Below are positions 34,443 through 42,932 of a DNA stretch of 64,000 nt, piece by piece. The number at the start of each line of letters is the position of its first letter. The first letter of the stretch is position 1. The notes under the pieces were generated by a model. The model did not search any database, was not told the origin of the DNA, and saw nothing but the letters and a program-made list of their open reading frames with translations. Source of the stretch: CAVUCH01 sp963763095 (GTDB lineage Bacteria > Acidobacteriota > Vicinamibacteria > Vicinamibacterales > JAENWD01). The stretch covers positions 248,001 to 312,000 of the forward strand of contig CAVXNR010000016.1 of the NCBI GenBank assembly GCA_963763095.1, written 5' to 3'. The translations under genes and the position numbers were made by a program.

Positions 34443-35522
34443 TTACGGTCGGCGCACGTCGAGGACGACGTGCTTGATGCGCTCGCGGCGCCAGGTGTAC
34501 GTGACGTGCACGCGTCCATCGCGGGCCTGAATCACTGCTGGGTACGAATACTCGCCCGGACTGTCTTCGAGCATCACCGCGGGCGTCCAGGTGCGCCCGT
34601 CCGCCGAAATCGCGACCTGCAGCTGGCGGCGATTGTCGCGGGTGGGGTTGTAGACCAGCAGGAATCTCCCGTCAGCCAGGCGCACGCCGTCGATGCCTGC
34701 GCTGGGGTTCGGCAGCGCCGTTCCGCGGAGTGCAGACCACGATCGTCCGGCGTCCTCCGACCAGGACTCGGCGATCACGCCCTGCTCGGTGCGGCAGAGA
34801 ATCTGGATCCGGCGTTCGTCGTGCACCAGGATCGTCGGCTGGATCGCGGAGAAGGCCGGCAGCCCCTTCAGCGGCGGCGTCTTCTGCCAGGCACCGGCGG
34901 GATCACGCGTCCACTCCATGTGCACACGCCAGCCGTCGTGCTCGGTGCTCGAGCCGGCGAGCAGCGTGCCGTCTGCGAGCTGCACCGGCTTCGCGCGAAT
35001 CGGGCCGAGGATGCCGTCGGGCAGGCGTGTCGGCGCGCCCCACGTGCGGCCGTCATCGTTGGACCGCATGACCAGGCCCCACCACCGCGAAGGGCTCGGG
35101 CCCACTTTGTAGAAGAGCCACAGGGGACCGTCGGACGTACGGAACAGCACGGGGTTCCAGGATGGGTAGCGCCGCCCATCCTGCTGCACCCCGTTCGCTA
35201 CCTCCGCCGGAGTGCTCCAGCCGAGTCCCTCGTGCCGCGAGAGCCAGATGCCTACGTCCGGGTGTTTCTCGCGCGTCCCTCCGAACCACGCGGCGACGAG
35301 GCCCGCAGGGGTCTCGACAATAGTCGAGGCGTGCGCGGACGGGAACGGCGCGTCGGTGAAGACGAACGCCTCGCGCGCGATTTTCACAGCCGCCGCCTGA
35401 AATGCGGTCGCAGCAGGGGAGCGCGCACCATCCAGCCGGTCGCGCCGCGTGTCGCCCCAGCCCGCGCTTGCGGACCATGAGCAGCAGGCGGCGATCACGA
35501 ACCATTTCGTCCAGCTGCGCAT
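34443..35522 (-). CDS. Exported sialidase-like (BNR/Asp-box) protein
   Basis: This is a 359-residue protein with a signal peptide (MRSWTKWFVIAACCSWSASA). The beta-propeller carries Asp-box-like turns: SNDDGRTWGAP, SWSEDAGRSWSALRG, ISADGRTWTPAV. Segments HASTIVETPAGLVAAWFGGT, REKHPDVGIWLSRHEG and SWNPVLFRTSDGPLWLFYKV match the exo-alpha-sialidase-like BNR_2 family. Many family members act on sugars other than sialic acid, such as rhamnose-linked residues. The other glycan genes within 8 kb support a role in polysaccharide breakdown. The region just upstream holds an inverted repeat that may be an operator. Confidence 0.85.
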   Translation of the reverse strand: MRSWTKWFVIAACCSWSASAGWGDTRRDRLDGARSPAATAFQAAAVKIAREAFVFTDAPFPSAHASTIVETPAGLVAAWFGGTREKHPDVGIWLSRHEGLGWSTPAEVANGVQQDGRRYPSWNPVLFRTSDGPLWLFYKVGPSPSRWWGLVMRSNDDGRTWGAPTRLPDGILGPIRAKPVQLADGTLLAGSSTEHDGWRVHMEWTRDPAGAWQKTPPLKGLPAFSAIQPTILVHDERRIQILCRTEQGVIAESWSEDAGRSWSALRGTALPNPSAGIDGVRLADGRFLLVYNPTRDNRRQLQVAISADGRTWTPAVMLEDSPGEYSYPAVIQARDGRVHVTYTWRRERIKHVVLDVRRP

Positions 35523-35559
35523 GTGGGGTTGTTATCCGTGAGGAGCGTGGTTGTCAAAC

Positions 35560-35579
35560 CTGACCGCCTGATCGGTCAG
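35560..35579. promoter_or_regulatory. Inverted repeat in a divergent promoter region
   Basis: CTGACCG-CCTGAT-CGGTCAG is a perfect seven-base dyad with a six-base gap, resembling TetR-type operators. It sits 38 bases upstream of the sialidase-like start and 50 bases upstream of the small plus-strand gene. It could serve either gene, and no regulator is encoded beside it. Confidence 0.5.
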
Positions 35580-35628
35580 TGCGTGCGGTACACCCCTTGC
35601 GACACGTCGCACGGAAGGAGACACCACA

Positions 35629-36004
35629 ATGGCCGAGCACAATCGTGATCGGATGGACCAGGCGCAGGACGCGGTGCGGGAGCGCAACATCGTGAGAGAC
35701 GGCGGGATCGCGCGATCGGATGCCGACATCGAGGACGTCAGCCGCGATACCTACGGTTCCGACATTGGGTCGGGCCGCAGCGATGATCGCGAGACCAGTG
35801 ATGAAGACCGGACTCGCGCGCGCGAGGTGCTTGGGATCGGCGATGTGGCGCGCGGACGGCAGCTTAGCGTCGGGCGTCAGCGATTCGTCCAGCAGTGACC
35901 CGGACAGGCGGCGGCGGAGCGACGACCTGGTCGAGGGCGGCGTGGGACACGATCCGTCAGGAGCACCGTACGAGGGGCCTGACGGCTTGAAGGTCAGGGA
36001 CTGA
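35629..36004 (+). CDS. Hypothetical acidic/polar small protein (frame break)
   Basis: It starts MAEHNRDRMDQAQDAVRERN with AAGGAG seven bases before the ATG. The sequence is very polar, with many Asp, Arg and Ser and no hydrophobic core, so it is probably disordered. The first frame ends at 35898; the neighbouring frame continues SDPDRRRRSDDLVEGGVGHD and ends GPDGLKVRD at 36004, and this tail fits better after a shift near 35880. I recognise no family. Possibly stress-related, by resemblance to short disordered proteins only. It is bounded downstream by the large palindrome. Confidence 0.5.
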
Positions 36005-36006
36005 GC

Positions 36007-36110
36007 GGGCGGATGTGGGGTGGCCGGGGCGCTTCGGCCCCGGCCCCACAACGTCACCGCCAGGTTGTAGGGCCGGGGCCGAAGCGCCCTGGCCACCCCA
36101 CATCCGCCGT
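36007..36110. repeat. Large palindrome made of two facing hairpin repeats
   Basis: The left arm starts GGCGGATGTGGGG and contains CCGGGGC-GCTTC-GGCCCCGG-type symmetry. The right arm ends CCCCACATCCGCC and mirrors it, with a spacer of about 10 bases (TCACCGCCAG). The arms are each a hairpin and also pair with each other, like paired repeats in REP/BIME arrays. A few mismatches (for example CCGGGG versus CCCTGG) show that the arms have begun to diverge. It lies between convergent genes. Confidence 0.8.
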
Positions 36111-36122
36111 CGTGCACGCCCC

Positions 36123-36768
36123 TCAGCGGCGCGGCGCCGGGATACACGTCCCCGCAACGGCCCGGATCGATTGGGCGTCCAGCTGCCGCACATTGGCGGC
36201 CGCAGGCGTGGCGCCCGCGGCTGCCGTGGCACCCGGGGGTTCGCTGCGCAGCTTGTCGTCTCCAGCAGTTCCTGTTTGTTCGCCGCTTGTCGTGCCGCGC
36301 GTGCCAAGGCCCGTCTGGTCCCGGTCCGCCGTCAGCCTGCCCGTTACCGTCACCCGCTTGCCGATGTACTTGCCCAGATCCGTCCCGCGCTCCAGGCTCC
36401 GCAGCGTGTAGGTTGGCGTGGTTGCGATATCCGCATCGGTGCGGTTACCTGCCAGCACCCGATCGTCCGCCTGGCCGCTCGTGCCCGGCGAGCCGCCGGG
36501 GATTGTGCTGGCCGCCCCGTCAGTGCCGGCCACATCCACCTGCGTCAGCATGAAGCTGCCTGGAATCACGCCTCGTTCGATGCAGCCGGTGAGATGCATC
36601 GTCGGATGTGCGGTGTCTGCAGCGCGTTCCCCGTCCGCGGCCCGTCCCGCTTGCAGCAGCACTCGCCTGCTGATGTGCGTCGGCTTGGGCTTCGCCGCGT
36701 CCGCACCCCACAGCCGACAGCGCGCAGGCCAGGATTACTATGGGTCCACCATATCGTCTTGTAGTCAT
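36123..36768 (-). CDS. Hypothetical lipoprotein (frame break)
   Basis: From the ATG at 36768 (GGAGG upstream) the protein reads TTRRYGGPIVILACALSAVG, then Cys: a lipobox (AVGC). After a shift near 36660 the frame continues with HLTGCIERGVIPGSFMLTQV, TYTLRSLERGTDLGKYIGKR, VTVTGRLTADRD, and ends VAGTCIPAPRR. The KYIGKRVTVTGRL segment resembles OB-fold-like modules in small secreted proteins of this phylum, which may bind ligands. Between them lies a Gly/Thr/Ala-rich linker. Function not known. Confidence 0.6.
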
Positions 36769-37055
36769 CCAGCCTCCGTGAGCGGATGTGCAATAGCCGG
36801 ACCCGCTCTCCGCGGCAGCGTGTCCCGCTCTCACAAGCGGGCCCAGCCACGCTCGCCCGACTCGGTCTGGACCAGCGCGTGCTCACCGAAGGTTGCCCAG
36901 GACCGTGAGCCGCTGTCGGCGCAGAAGGAGCGACCTCAGCGGTCGCCTCGTACGCGCCGCCGCGGCCGCTGCCCCCGCCAGCATTTACGCCTGTGCCGAT
37001 CGGTTGTATTCTCGTACGTCTGCGGTCCTTCGGCAGCCACACAGGGAGAGATGAG

Positions 37056-38339
37056 ATGAGCGAACAACAGAGTGGCGGGTCCACCCGCCGCGACTTCATC
37101 CGCAGCGCCACCGCGGCCGCGGTGGCCACGACGGTCGCCTCGAGTCTCGACCACCTGGTTGGGGCGTACGCCGCGGGCAGTGATGAGATTCGCGTCGGTC
37201 TGGTGGGCTGCGGCGGACGCGGCACGGGGGCGGCGGGCAATGTCCTCAAGGCGGCGCCTGGCGTTCGCATCGTGGCGCTGGCGGACGCGTTCCGCGATCG
37301 GCTGGACGAGTGCCGGGAGACGCTGGCGAAGGAGCACGCCGATACGGCGACGGTCGCGGAGGATCACTGCTTCGTGGGGCTCGATGCCTTTCAGCAGCTC
37401 CTGAAGACGGACGTCAACTACGTCATTCTGGCGACGCCTCCGGGTTTTCGCCCCGTTCACATCAAGGCGGCGATTGAAGCGGGGAAGAACATTTTTGCCG
37501 AGAAGCCCGTGGCTGTGGACGCTGCCGGCGTGCGCGCATGTCTCGGCATGGCGGACGACATCACGAAGCGCGGCATCGCCATGGCTGCCGGCACGCAGTA
37601 CCGGCACTTCGACCCCTATATCCAGGCGATGAAGCGGATTCACGACGGCAGCATCGGAACCGTCACTGCCGCTCGCGCCTACTACAACACGAGCGAGCTG
37701 TGGAAGCATGACCGCAAGCCGGAGTGGACCGAGCTCGAGAACCAGATGCGCAACTGGCTCTACTACACCTGGCTCTCCGGCGATCACATCGTCGAGCAGT
37801 TCATCCACAACATCGACGCGATGAACTGGGCGCTGCAGGGCCACCCGATCCGTGCGATTGGCACCGGCGGGCGGCAGGTGCGCACCGCGCCGGAGTACGG
37901 CCACATCTACGATCATTTCGCCGTCGCCTACGAATACGACAACGGCGTGTTCTGCACGGCAATGTGCCGGCAGCAGAACGGAACCGACAAGAAGGTCGCG
38001 AACGAGTTCACCGGCACCAACGGCTCGGCCCTGGTGCTGCCGAACTACGTGATCAACGGTCCGAACGCCTGGAAGTACGAGGGTGAGCCGAACGACATGT
38101 ACGTGCAGGAGCACACGGATCTCATCGCGAGCATTCGTGCGGGCAAGCCGCTGAACGAATTGAAGCAGGTAGCCGAGAGCAGCCTCACGGCGGTGATGGG
38201 CCGCATGTCCGCGTACTCGGGCAAGACCATCACCTGGGACCAGGCGATGAACTCGCCCGAGTCGCTGATGCCGGAGACGCTCACGTGGGGACCGATGCCC
38301 GTGCCCGCGGTGCCGCTGCCCGGCCTCGACACGATGTAG
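37056..38339 (+). CDS. Tat-exported Gfo/Idh/MocA family oxidoreductase
   Basis: This is a 427-residue protein starting at the ATG at 37056 behind AGGGAGAG. The Tat signal reads STRRDFIRSATAAAVATTVA. The Rossmann domain has RVGLVGCGGRGTGAAGNVLK, then NIFAEKPVAVDAAGV with an intact Glu-Lys-Pro. The region NWLYYTWLSGDHIVEQFIHN carries the conserved Asp-His-x-x-Glu and a second His, and dimer strands follow. This form is very common in sugar-degrading acidobacteria and planctomycetes; a periplasmic NAD(P)-bound sugar oxidoreductase is likely. Frame intact. It lies close to the aldose epimerase and fucosidase genes. Confidence 0.9.
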   Translation: MSEQQSGGSTRRDFIRSATAAAVATTVASSLDHLVGAYAAGSDEIRVGLVGCGGRGTGAAGNVLKAAPGVRIVALADAFRDRLDECRETLAKEHADTATVAEDHCFVGLDAFQQLLKTDVNYVILATPPGFRPVHIKAAIEAGKNIFAEKPVAVDAAGVRACLGMADDITKRGIAMAAGTQYRHFDPYIQAMKRIHDGSIGTVTAARAYYNTSELWKHDRKPEWTELENQMRNWLYYTWLSGDHIVEQFIHNIDAMNWALQGHPIRAIGTGGRQVRTAPEYGHIYDHFAVAYEYDNGVFCTAMCRQQNGTDKKVANEFTGTNGSALVLPNYVINGPNAWKYEGEPNDMYVQEHTDLIASIRAGKPLNELKQVAESSLTAVMGRMSAYSGKTITWDQAMNSPESLMPETLTWGPMPVPAVPLPGLDTM

Positions 38340-38417
38340 GAGCCTTCAGGGCGCAGGAGCGGAAGTGCACCGTTCCCTGCGCCCTCGTTTCCTGTCGGAC
38401 ACCCGCCAGCACCGCCA

Positions 38418-38654
38418 ATGGATATCACCCGAGACGTGTTCCTCACCGACGCGCGGACGCCCTACTTCACCTTCACGCTCGCCAGCCGCGACCTTCAGGC
38501 TCACGGCATCCTGTCGAGCCTCACGCCCGACGAGCACGAACAGGTCGCGGACGCACTCACCGCCGCCGCGTCGGCGGTCGTCGACGTCCTCAGGACGGCC
38601 CAGTCCCGCGAGCGAGGGTCCGCGGAGACGACCAGCTTCGGCTGCGGAACCTGA
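38418..38654 (+). CDS. Hypothetical small protein
   Basis: This 78-residue frame starts MDITRDVFLTDARTPYFTFT and is followed by LASRDLQAHGILSSLTPDEH, with helical C-terminal residues rich in Ala. There are no cysteines and no signal peptide. It has a regular codon pattern for this genome and lies 78 bases after the Gfo/Idh gene. No family recognised. It ends at the start of the AAAGGCT repeat array, so part of its tail may be repeat-derived. Confidence 0.4.
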   Translation: MDITRDVFLTDARTPYFTFTLASRDLQAHGILSSLTPDEHEQVADALTAAASAVVDVLRTAQSRERGSAETTSFGCGT

Positions 38655-38656
38655 GG

Positions 38657-38738
38657 CAAGGCTTAAAGGCTAAAGGCTAAAGGCTAAAGGCTCAAGGCGC
38701 AAAGGCCCAAAGGCCCAAAGGCCAAAGGCTAAAGGCCC
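38657..38738. repeat. Heptamer array, unit AAAGGCT
   Basis: A run of AAGGCTT, AAAGGCT (several copies), CAAGGCG and then longer CAAAGGCC-type units. It is about 80 bases long in the gap between a small hypothetical gene and the aldose epimerase. Unit length drifts from seven to eight toward the right end, like the array at 28073. Confidence 0.8.
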
Positions 38739-38826
38739 GCGTCTACGGTGGCCGGGACCGCTCAACTCACCTCGTGTCGTCTCGCCACACGCGCGCGGCC
38801 ACGACGCGGTGTCGACGCGGGCCATT

Positions 38827-39969
38827 TCACGACGCCGAGAAGCGGTACTCGGTTTGCGATTTGTAGTGCTCGCCCGCCTTTATGACCGACGACGGGAACG
38901 AGGGTGTGTTGGGTGAGTTGGGGAAGTGCTGCGTCTCCAGGCAGAAGCCGTTGCGGAAGGCGTACACCTTGCCGCCTTTACCTTTCAGACTGCCGTCGAG
39001 AAAGTTGCCGGTGTAGAACTGGACGCCGGGCTCCGTCGTGTAGACGTCCATCACGCGGCCGGACGCCTTCTCGGTCACGCGTACCGCCTGCCGCAGCGTG
39101 CCTGCCTCACCGTTCAACACGTAGTTGTGGTCGTAGCCTTTTCCGAACTTGATCTGCTCGTCGCTCGCGGTGATGCGCGAGCCGATGGTCATAGGCTTGC
39201 GGAAATCGAACGGGCCGCCGGCCACGGCTCGCAGTTCGCCGGTCGGGATCAGCGTGCTGTCGACGGGCGTGAACCGGTCGGCGTTGATCATGATCTCGTG
39301 CGAGAGGATGTCGCCGGTACCCTGCCCCGCCAGGTTGAAGTACGAGTGGTTGGTGACATTCGCCACCGTGTCCTGGTCCGTCGTGATGTCGTACTCAATC
39401 CGCAGCGCGTTGGCGGTCGTGAGCGTGTAGATAACCTTGGCCGTCAAGGTGCCGGGGTAGCCCTCCTCGCCATCCTTGCTGACGTAGGTCAGCTCGACGG
39501 CCTGGCCGTCAGGCGATGTCACCGGCCGCGCGGTCCACAGTTGCTTGTCGAAGCCCTTCAGACCGCCATGCAGCGCGTTGGGGCCGTTGTTCGTGGCCAG
39601 CGTGTACGTCTTGCCGTTGAGAGTGAAACGCCCCTTGGCGATGCGGTTGCCGTACCGTCCGACGATCGCGCCGAAGTAAGGGTTCTCCTTCAGATATCCC
39701 TCGAGCGTGTCGAAACCGAGCACGACGTCGGCTGGTGCGCCGGACCGCCCGGGCACGAGCAGCCGAGTGACCACCGCCCCGCGCGTGATGATGTCGGCTT
39801 CCATGCCGTTGGCATTCTTGAGCGTGTAGCGATCGACGGCGTGTCCGTCCGTGGTCTTGCCGAACGACTGTTTCATGGGACCTTCTGCGGCGCCGGCCCC
39901 GAGCATCAGGCCGGCAGGTGCGGACGCCAGGAGAGCGACGATGGAGAGCGTGAGCGATCGGAGGCGCAT
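38827..39969 (-). CDS. galM: Aldose 1-epimerase, exported
   Basis: This is a 380-residue protein with a signal peptide ending near GAGAAEG. The galactose mutarotase fold shows NANGMEADIITRGAVVTRLL, GAIVGRYGNRIAKGRFTLNG, GPNALHGGLKGFDKQLW, VTNHSYFNLAGQ with the catalytic His, and LETQHFPNSPNTPSFPS with the catalytic Glu. It interconverts alpha and beta sugar anomers, here in the periplasm, where sugar is released by the neighbouring glycosidases. Start ATG at 39969. Frame intact. Transcribed opposite to the fucosidase genes. Confidence 0.93.
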   Translation of the reverse strand: MRLRSLTLSIVALLASAPAGLMLGAGAAEGPMKQSFGKTTDGHAVDRYTLKNANGMEADIITRGAVVTRLLVPGRSGAPADVVLGFDTLEGYLKENPYFGAIVGRYGNRIAKGRFTLNGKTYTLATNNGPNALHGGLKGFDKQLWTARPVTSPDGQAVELTYVSKDGEEGYPGTLTAKVIYTLTTANALRIEYDITTDQDTVANVTNHSYFNLAGQGTGDILSHEIMINADRFTPVDSTLIPTGELRAVAGGPFDFRKPMTIGSRITASDEQIKFGKGYDHNYVLNGEAGTLRQAVRVTEKASGRVMDVYTTEPGVQFYTGNFLDGSLKGKGGKVYAFRNGFCLETQHFPNSPNTPSFPSSVIKAGEHYKSQTEYRFSAS

Positions 39970-40082
39970 GGGGGACTCCTCGCGCCAACGGCGGCACGGG
40001 TCGCCGGGAACGGCCCGGCACGCGCGCGGCGGCGCCCTCGCATTTCACACGACATCGGCTGCGCGGCGCAACTGCTGCCGCG

Positions 40083-40760
40083 TCAGTCGGCCGCCAGGAG
40101 GCTCCGGGTCTCAATCCGCCGCAGCGCGGCACGGGTGCGGTACGACGCGATGCCGAGCGGGCGCGAGGCGTCCACCTCCGGACGGACACTGATTTGGCGT
40201 CCCGCGGTGCCCACATCGATGATGCGCTGCTCGTCGAGCCATCCCTGGATGCGGTCGGCCGTGACTCGCACCCGCACCGCGTACCAGCGGCGGTCGTCGA
40301 ACGCGATGCGCTGCGTGGTCTCGTTCTCGGAGGCGTCCTTTCCGTCGAGATTGGACAGGCCCACGAGCGAGCCGCCCCATCCGCCGAGTATCAGGGAGCA
40401 GGCGCTCGCGCCGACCGGGAAGGTGAGGCCGCAGAAGAAGTCATGGCCAGCCAGGCGCTGGGCCTCGAGGCGGATGTCATAGGGCATCGGGGCAAGCGGG
40501 CCGCCACGCCACGTGATGCCGGTCAGCGGTTCGCCGAACTCGAGAACGATCGTCTCGTTCACGACGCGGACCAGGCCTTCGCCGCCGAAGGGGGTCTCTT
40601 CCCACCCGTCGAGCGATGAGCCGTCGAAGAGCGAACGCCATTCGCCGGCGCCCTGCGCGCCAGGGCCGCGAGCGATCGGCGGGAACGTCCCGCATGCCGG
40701 GATCACACCGCCCACAGCCCGGATGAACGCCCGCCGCGACCACCGGTCTCCCACGTCCAC
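40083..40760 (-). CDS. Exported DUF1080/3-keto-disaccharide hydrolase-type protein
   Basis: This is a 225-residue protein with a Tat-like signal (RWSRRAFIRAVGGVIPACG). The concanavalin-like fold appears as EWRSLFDGSSLDGWEETPFG, then PYDIRLEAQRLAGHDFFCG and SLVGLSNLDGKDASENE, typical of the DUF1080 family. Some members hydrolyse 3-keto-glucosides made by Gfo/Idh-type oxidases, which fits the many such oxidases here (inference). It lies 114 bases before the aldose epimerase on the same strand, possibly as an operon. Confidence 0.85.
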   Translation of the reverse strand: MDVGDRWSRRAFIRAVGGVIPACGTFPPIARGPGAQGAGEWRSLFDGSSLDGWEETPFGGEGLVRVVNETIVLEFGEPLTGITWRGGPLAPMPYDIRLEAQRLAGHDFFCGLTFPVGASACSLILGGWGGSLVGLSNLDGKDASENETTQRIAFDDRRWYAVRVRVTADRIQGWLDEQRIIDVGTAGRQISVRPEVDASRPLGIASYRTRAALRRIETRSLLAAD

Positions 40761-40824
40761 GTCCCGCCTGAAATTCCCGCTTACGGCCGCCCGCCTCCCG
40801 CCTCGCCTACGTCACCGAGGCACG

Positions 40825-41370
40825 CTACGTCCGCAGCTCGGGGAGTGGCGTTCCTTCCGGCACGAATTGCAGCGCGACGCCGTTGTTGCAGTAGCGCTGC
40901 CCGGTGGGCGCGGGACCGTCATTGAACACGTGCCCCTGGTGTCCCCCGCATCGCGCGCAGTGATACTCGATGCGGGGCAGCAGGAGCTTCATGTCCTGCT
41001 TCGTCGCGACACGACCCTGCATGGCCGTGTGGAAGCTCGGCCAGCCCGTGCCGCTGTCGAATTTCGCCCGTGAGTCGAAGAGCGGCTGGAAGCACGCGGC
41101 GCACACGTACGTCCCGGTGCGCTTCTCGTTGTTCAGCGGGCTGGTGAACGCCCGCTCGGTGCCTTCCTCGAAGAGCACGGTGTAGGCGGTGGAAGGGAGC
41201 AGCTGCCGCCACTCCTCGCGGGTCTTCTTCAGTTCGCCTGAAGGAATGTCGTTGCTCATGTGTGCACGTCCCTCACCTGGCGATGGATCATCCCGGCGTG
41301 TCGCCAGCACAACGGCGAGCGGCGCCCCGACGAAAGGAATGAGCCGCGCGAGAAACTGGGCTCGGGTCAT
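40825..41370 (-). CDS. msrB: Peptide-methionine (R)-S-oxide reductase, exported or anchored
   Basis: This is a 181-residue protein with an N-terminal hydrophobic stretch (RAQFLARLIPFVGAPLAVVL). The MsrB domain has two zinc CxxC pairs (VCAACFQPL, YHCARCGGHQGHVF), the strand DSGTGWPSFHTAM, and the active-site Cys in RYCNNGVALQF. It reduces methionine-R-sulfoxide in proteins, here probably in the periplasm. The usual RYCINS variant is RYCNNG, which is common in this group. The 33-base distance to the divergent fucosidase start leaves a shared promoter region. Confidence 0.93.
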   Translation of the reverse strand: MTRAQFLARLIPFVGAPLAVVLATRRDDPSPGEGRAHMSNDIPSGELKKTREEWRQLLPSTAYTVLFEEGTERAFTSPLNNEKRTGTYVCAACFQPLFDSRAKFDSGTGWPSFHTAMQGRVATKQDMKLLLPRIEYHCARCGGHQGHVFNDGPAPTGQRYCNNGVALQFVPEGTPLPELRT

Positions 41371-41402
41371 ATGACGGATGCTTGCATCGTATCATCCACG
41401 TC

Positions 41403-42851
41403 ATGGACAAGCCGCGGGCGACACTCGCACACCGGCTAGCGGCGGCCGTCCTGAGCATCGGTGCCGCCTTGTGGGCCGGTTCTCCACGCGCGGCGGAGGC
41501 CCCGGCGCCGCTGCTGCCGGTGCCCTCGCCGGCCCAGGTCTCGTGGCAGCGCATGGAGACGAACGCGTTCGTGCACTTCGGGCCCAACACCTTCACGAGC
41601 GTCGAGTGGGGCAGCGGACGCGAGGATCCGGCGGTCTTCAACCCGACAGCGTTCGATGCGCGCCAATGGGTCCGGGCGTTCAAGGCGGCGGGCATGAAGG
41701 GCGTCATCCTGACTGCGAAGCACCACGACGGGTTCTGCCTCTGGCCCTCCGCACTGTCGACGCACACCGTGGCCCGCAGCCCCTGGCAGGGCGGCAGGGG
41801 AGACGTGCTTCGGGAGCTCTCGAACGCCTGCCGTGAAGCCGGCCTGAAGTTCGGGGTCTATCTCTCGCCGTGGGATCGGAACCATCCCGCGTACGGCACG
41901 CCCGAGTACAACCGTGTGTTCGTGGGGATGCTCGAGGAGGTGCTTGGTGGCTACGGTCCGATCTTCGAAGTCTGGTTCGACGGCGCGAACGGCGAGGGGC
42001 CGAACGGCAGACGGCAGGTCTACGACTGGCCGGCCTTTCACGCCGCCGTCAAGCGGCTCCAGCCCGATGCCGTCATCTTCAGCGACGGTGGACCCGGCGT
42101 ACGGTGGGTCGGGAACGAGCGCGGCCATGGCTCACTGACCTCATGGGCCTTGATCGATCGCGACCGGTATGCGCCGGGTACGCCGTTCAGCGACGATCTG
42201 GGCGAGGGCTCGCGCCTGGGACGCGACTGGGTGCCGCCGGAGTGCGACGTCTCGATTCGTCCGGGATGGTTTTACCGCGCCTCGGAAGATGCACGGGTCA
42301 AACCGGCCGCCACGCTGGTCCGCCTGTACGAGCAGTCGGTCGGACGGAACTGCCTGCTGCTGCTGAACGTGCCGCCGGACACCCGCGGCCGCATCGCCGA
42401 TCCCGATGTGACCGCGCTGGCCGGCATGCGGCGGGCGCTCGACCAGGTGTATGCAGCAAATCTCGCCACAGGCGCACGCGTGCTTGCTGATGCGTCACGT
42501 GACGGGTTCGAGGCGGCCCGTGCGGTCGATCGCGACGCCGACTCGTTCTGGGCTGCGCCCGAAGGCGCGACGCATGCGCGCCTGACCCTGACGCTGCCGG
42601 CGCCGGTGACGTTCAATCGCATCGTGCTGCAGGAGCCGATTGCGCTCGGCCAGCGCGTAGGCACGTTCGAGGTCGAGGCGATGGCCGCCGGCGGGTGGAT
42701 GCGAATCGGTGCGGGCTCGACAATCGGGTACAAGCGGATTCTCGTCGTTGAAGACACGAAGACCGATCAGGTTCGCATCACGATCCACGACGCGCGCGCG
42801 TCTCCTCTCGTTGCGGAGATCGGGTTGCACCTCGCACCCGGGGTGGATTGA
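41403..42851 (+). CDS. Exported alpha-L-fucosidase, GH29
   Basis: This is a 482-residue protein with a signal peptide (LAHRLAAAVLSIGAALWAG). The catalytic domain contains FVHFGPNTFTSVEWGSGRED, GVILTAKHHDGFCLWPS and GPIFEVWFDGANGEG with the catalytic Asp near residue 191. Further on are DVSIRPGWFYRASED and NCLLLLNVPPD. From about residue 355 a discoidin-like F5/8 type C module follows (FNRIVLQEPIALGQRVGTFE and QVRITIHDARASPLVAEIGL). GH29 enzymes release fucose with retention. It lies 81 bases before a GH95 fucosidase, so the locus likely attacks fucosylated glycans with two inverse mechanisms. Confidence 0.93.
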   Translation: MDKPRATLAHRLAAAVLSIGAALWAGSPRAAEAPAPLLPVPSPAQVSWQRMETNAFVHFGPNTFTSVEWGSGREDPAVFNPTAFDARQWVRAFKAAGMKGVILTAKHHDGFCLWPSALSTHTVARSPWQGGRGDVLRELSNACREAGLKFGVYLSPWDRNHPAYGTPEYNRVFVGMLEEVLGGYGPIFEVWFDGANGEGPNGRRQVYDWPAFHAAVKRLQPDAVIFSDGGPGVRWVGNERGHGSLTSWALIDRDRYAPGTPFSDDLGEGSRLGRDWVPPECDVSIRPGWFYRASEDARVKPAATLVRLYEQSVGRNCLLLLNVPPDTRGRIADPDVTALAGMRRALDQVYAANLATGARVLADASRDGFEAARAVDRDADSFWAAPEGATHARLTLTLPAPVTFNRIVLQEPIALGQRVGTFEVEAMAAGGWMRIGAGSTIGYKRILVVEDTKTDQVRITIHDARASPLVAEIGLHLAPGVD

Positions 42852-42883
42852 TTGGGCGGCCACGGCCGCAGACTGGACTGGAA

Positions 42884-42925
42884 GCTGAGATTTGAGGACT
42901 GACAACTAGAACTGAGAACTGAGAG
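42884..42925. repeat. Weak heptamer array between the fucosidase genes
   Basis: Units GCTGAGA, TTTGAGG, ACTGACA, ACTAGAA, CTGAGAA and CTGAGAG have a seven-base period with loose consensus. It lies in the 81-base gap just before the GH95 ribosome site. It is the least conserved of the arrays. Confidence 0.55.
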
Positions 42926-42932
42926 CCGACGC

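Noticed and set aside
35560..35579. Inverted repeat as a member of the TGAA hairpin family
   Set aside because: Loop CCTGAT and stem CTGACCG differ and no CCACA tag follows; better read as an operator.
38926..40482. Plus-strand frame of about 518 codons over the aldose epimerase
   Set aside because: Antisense shadow of a complete GalM with catalytic His and Glu.
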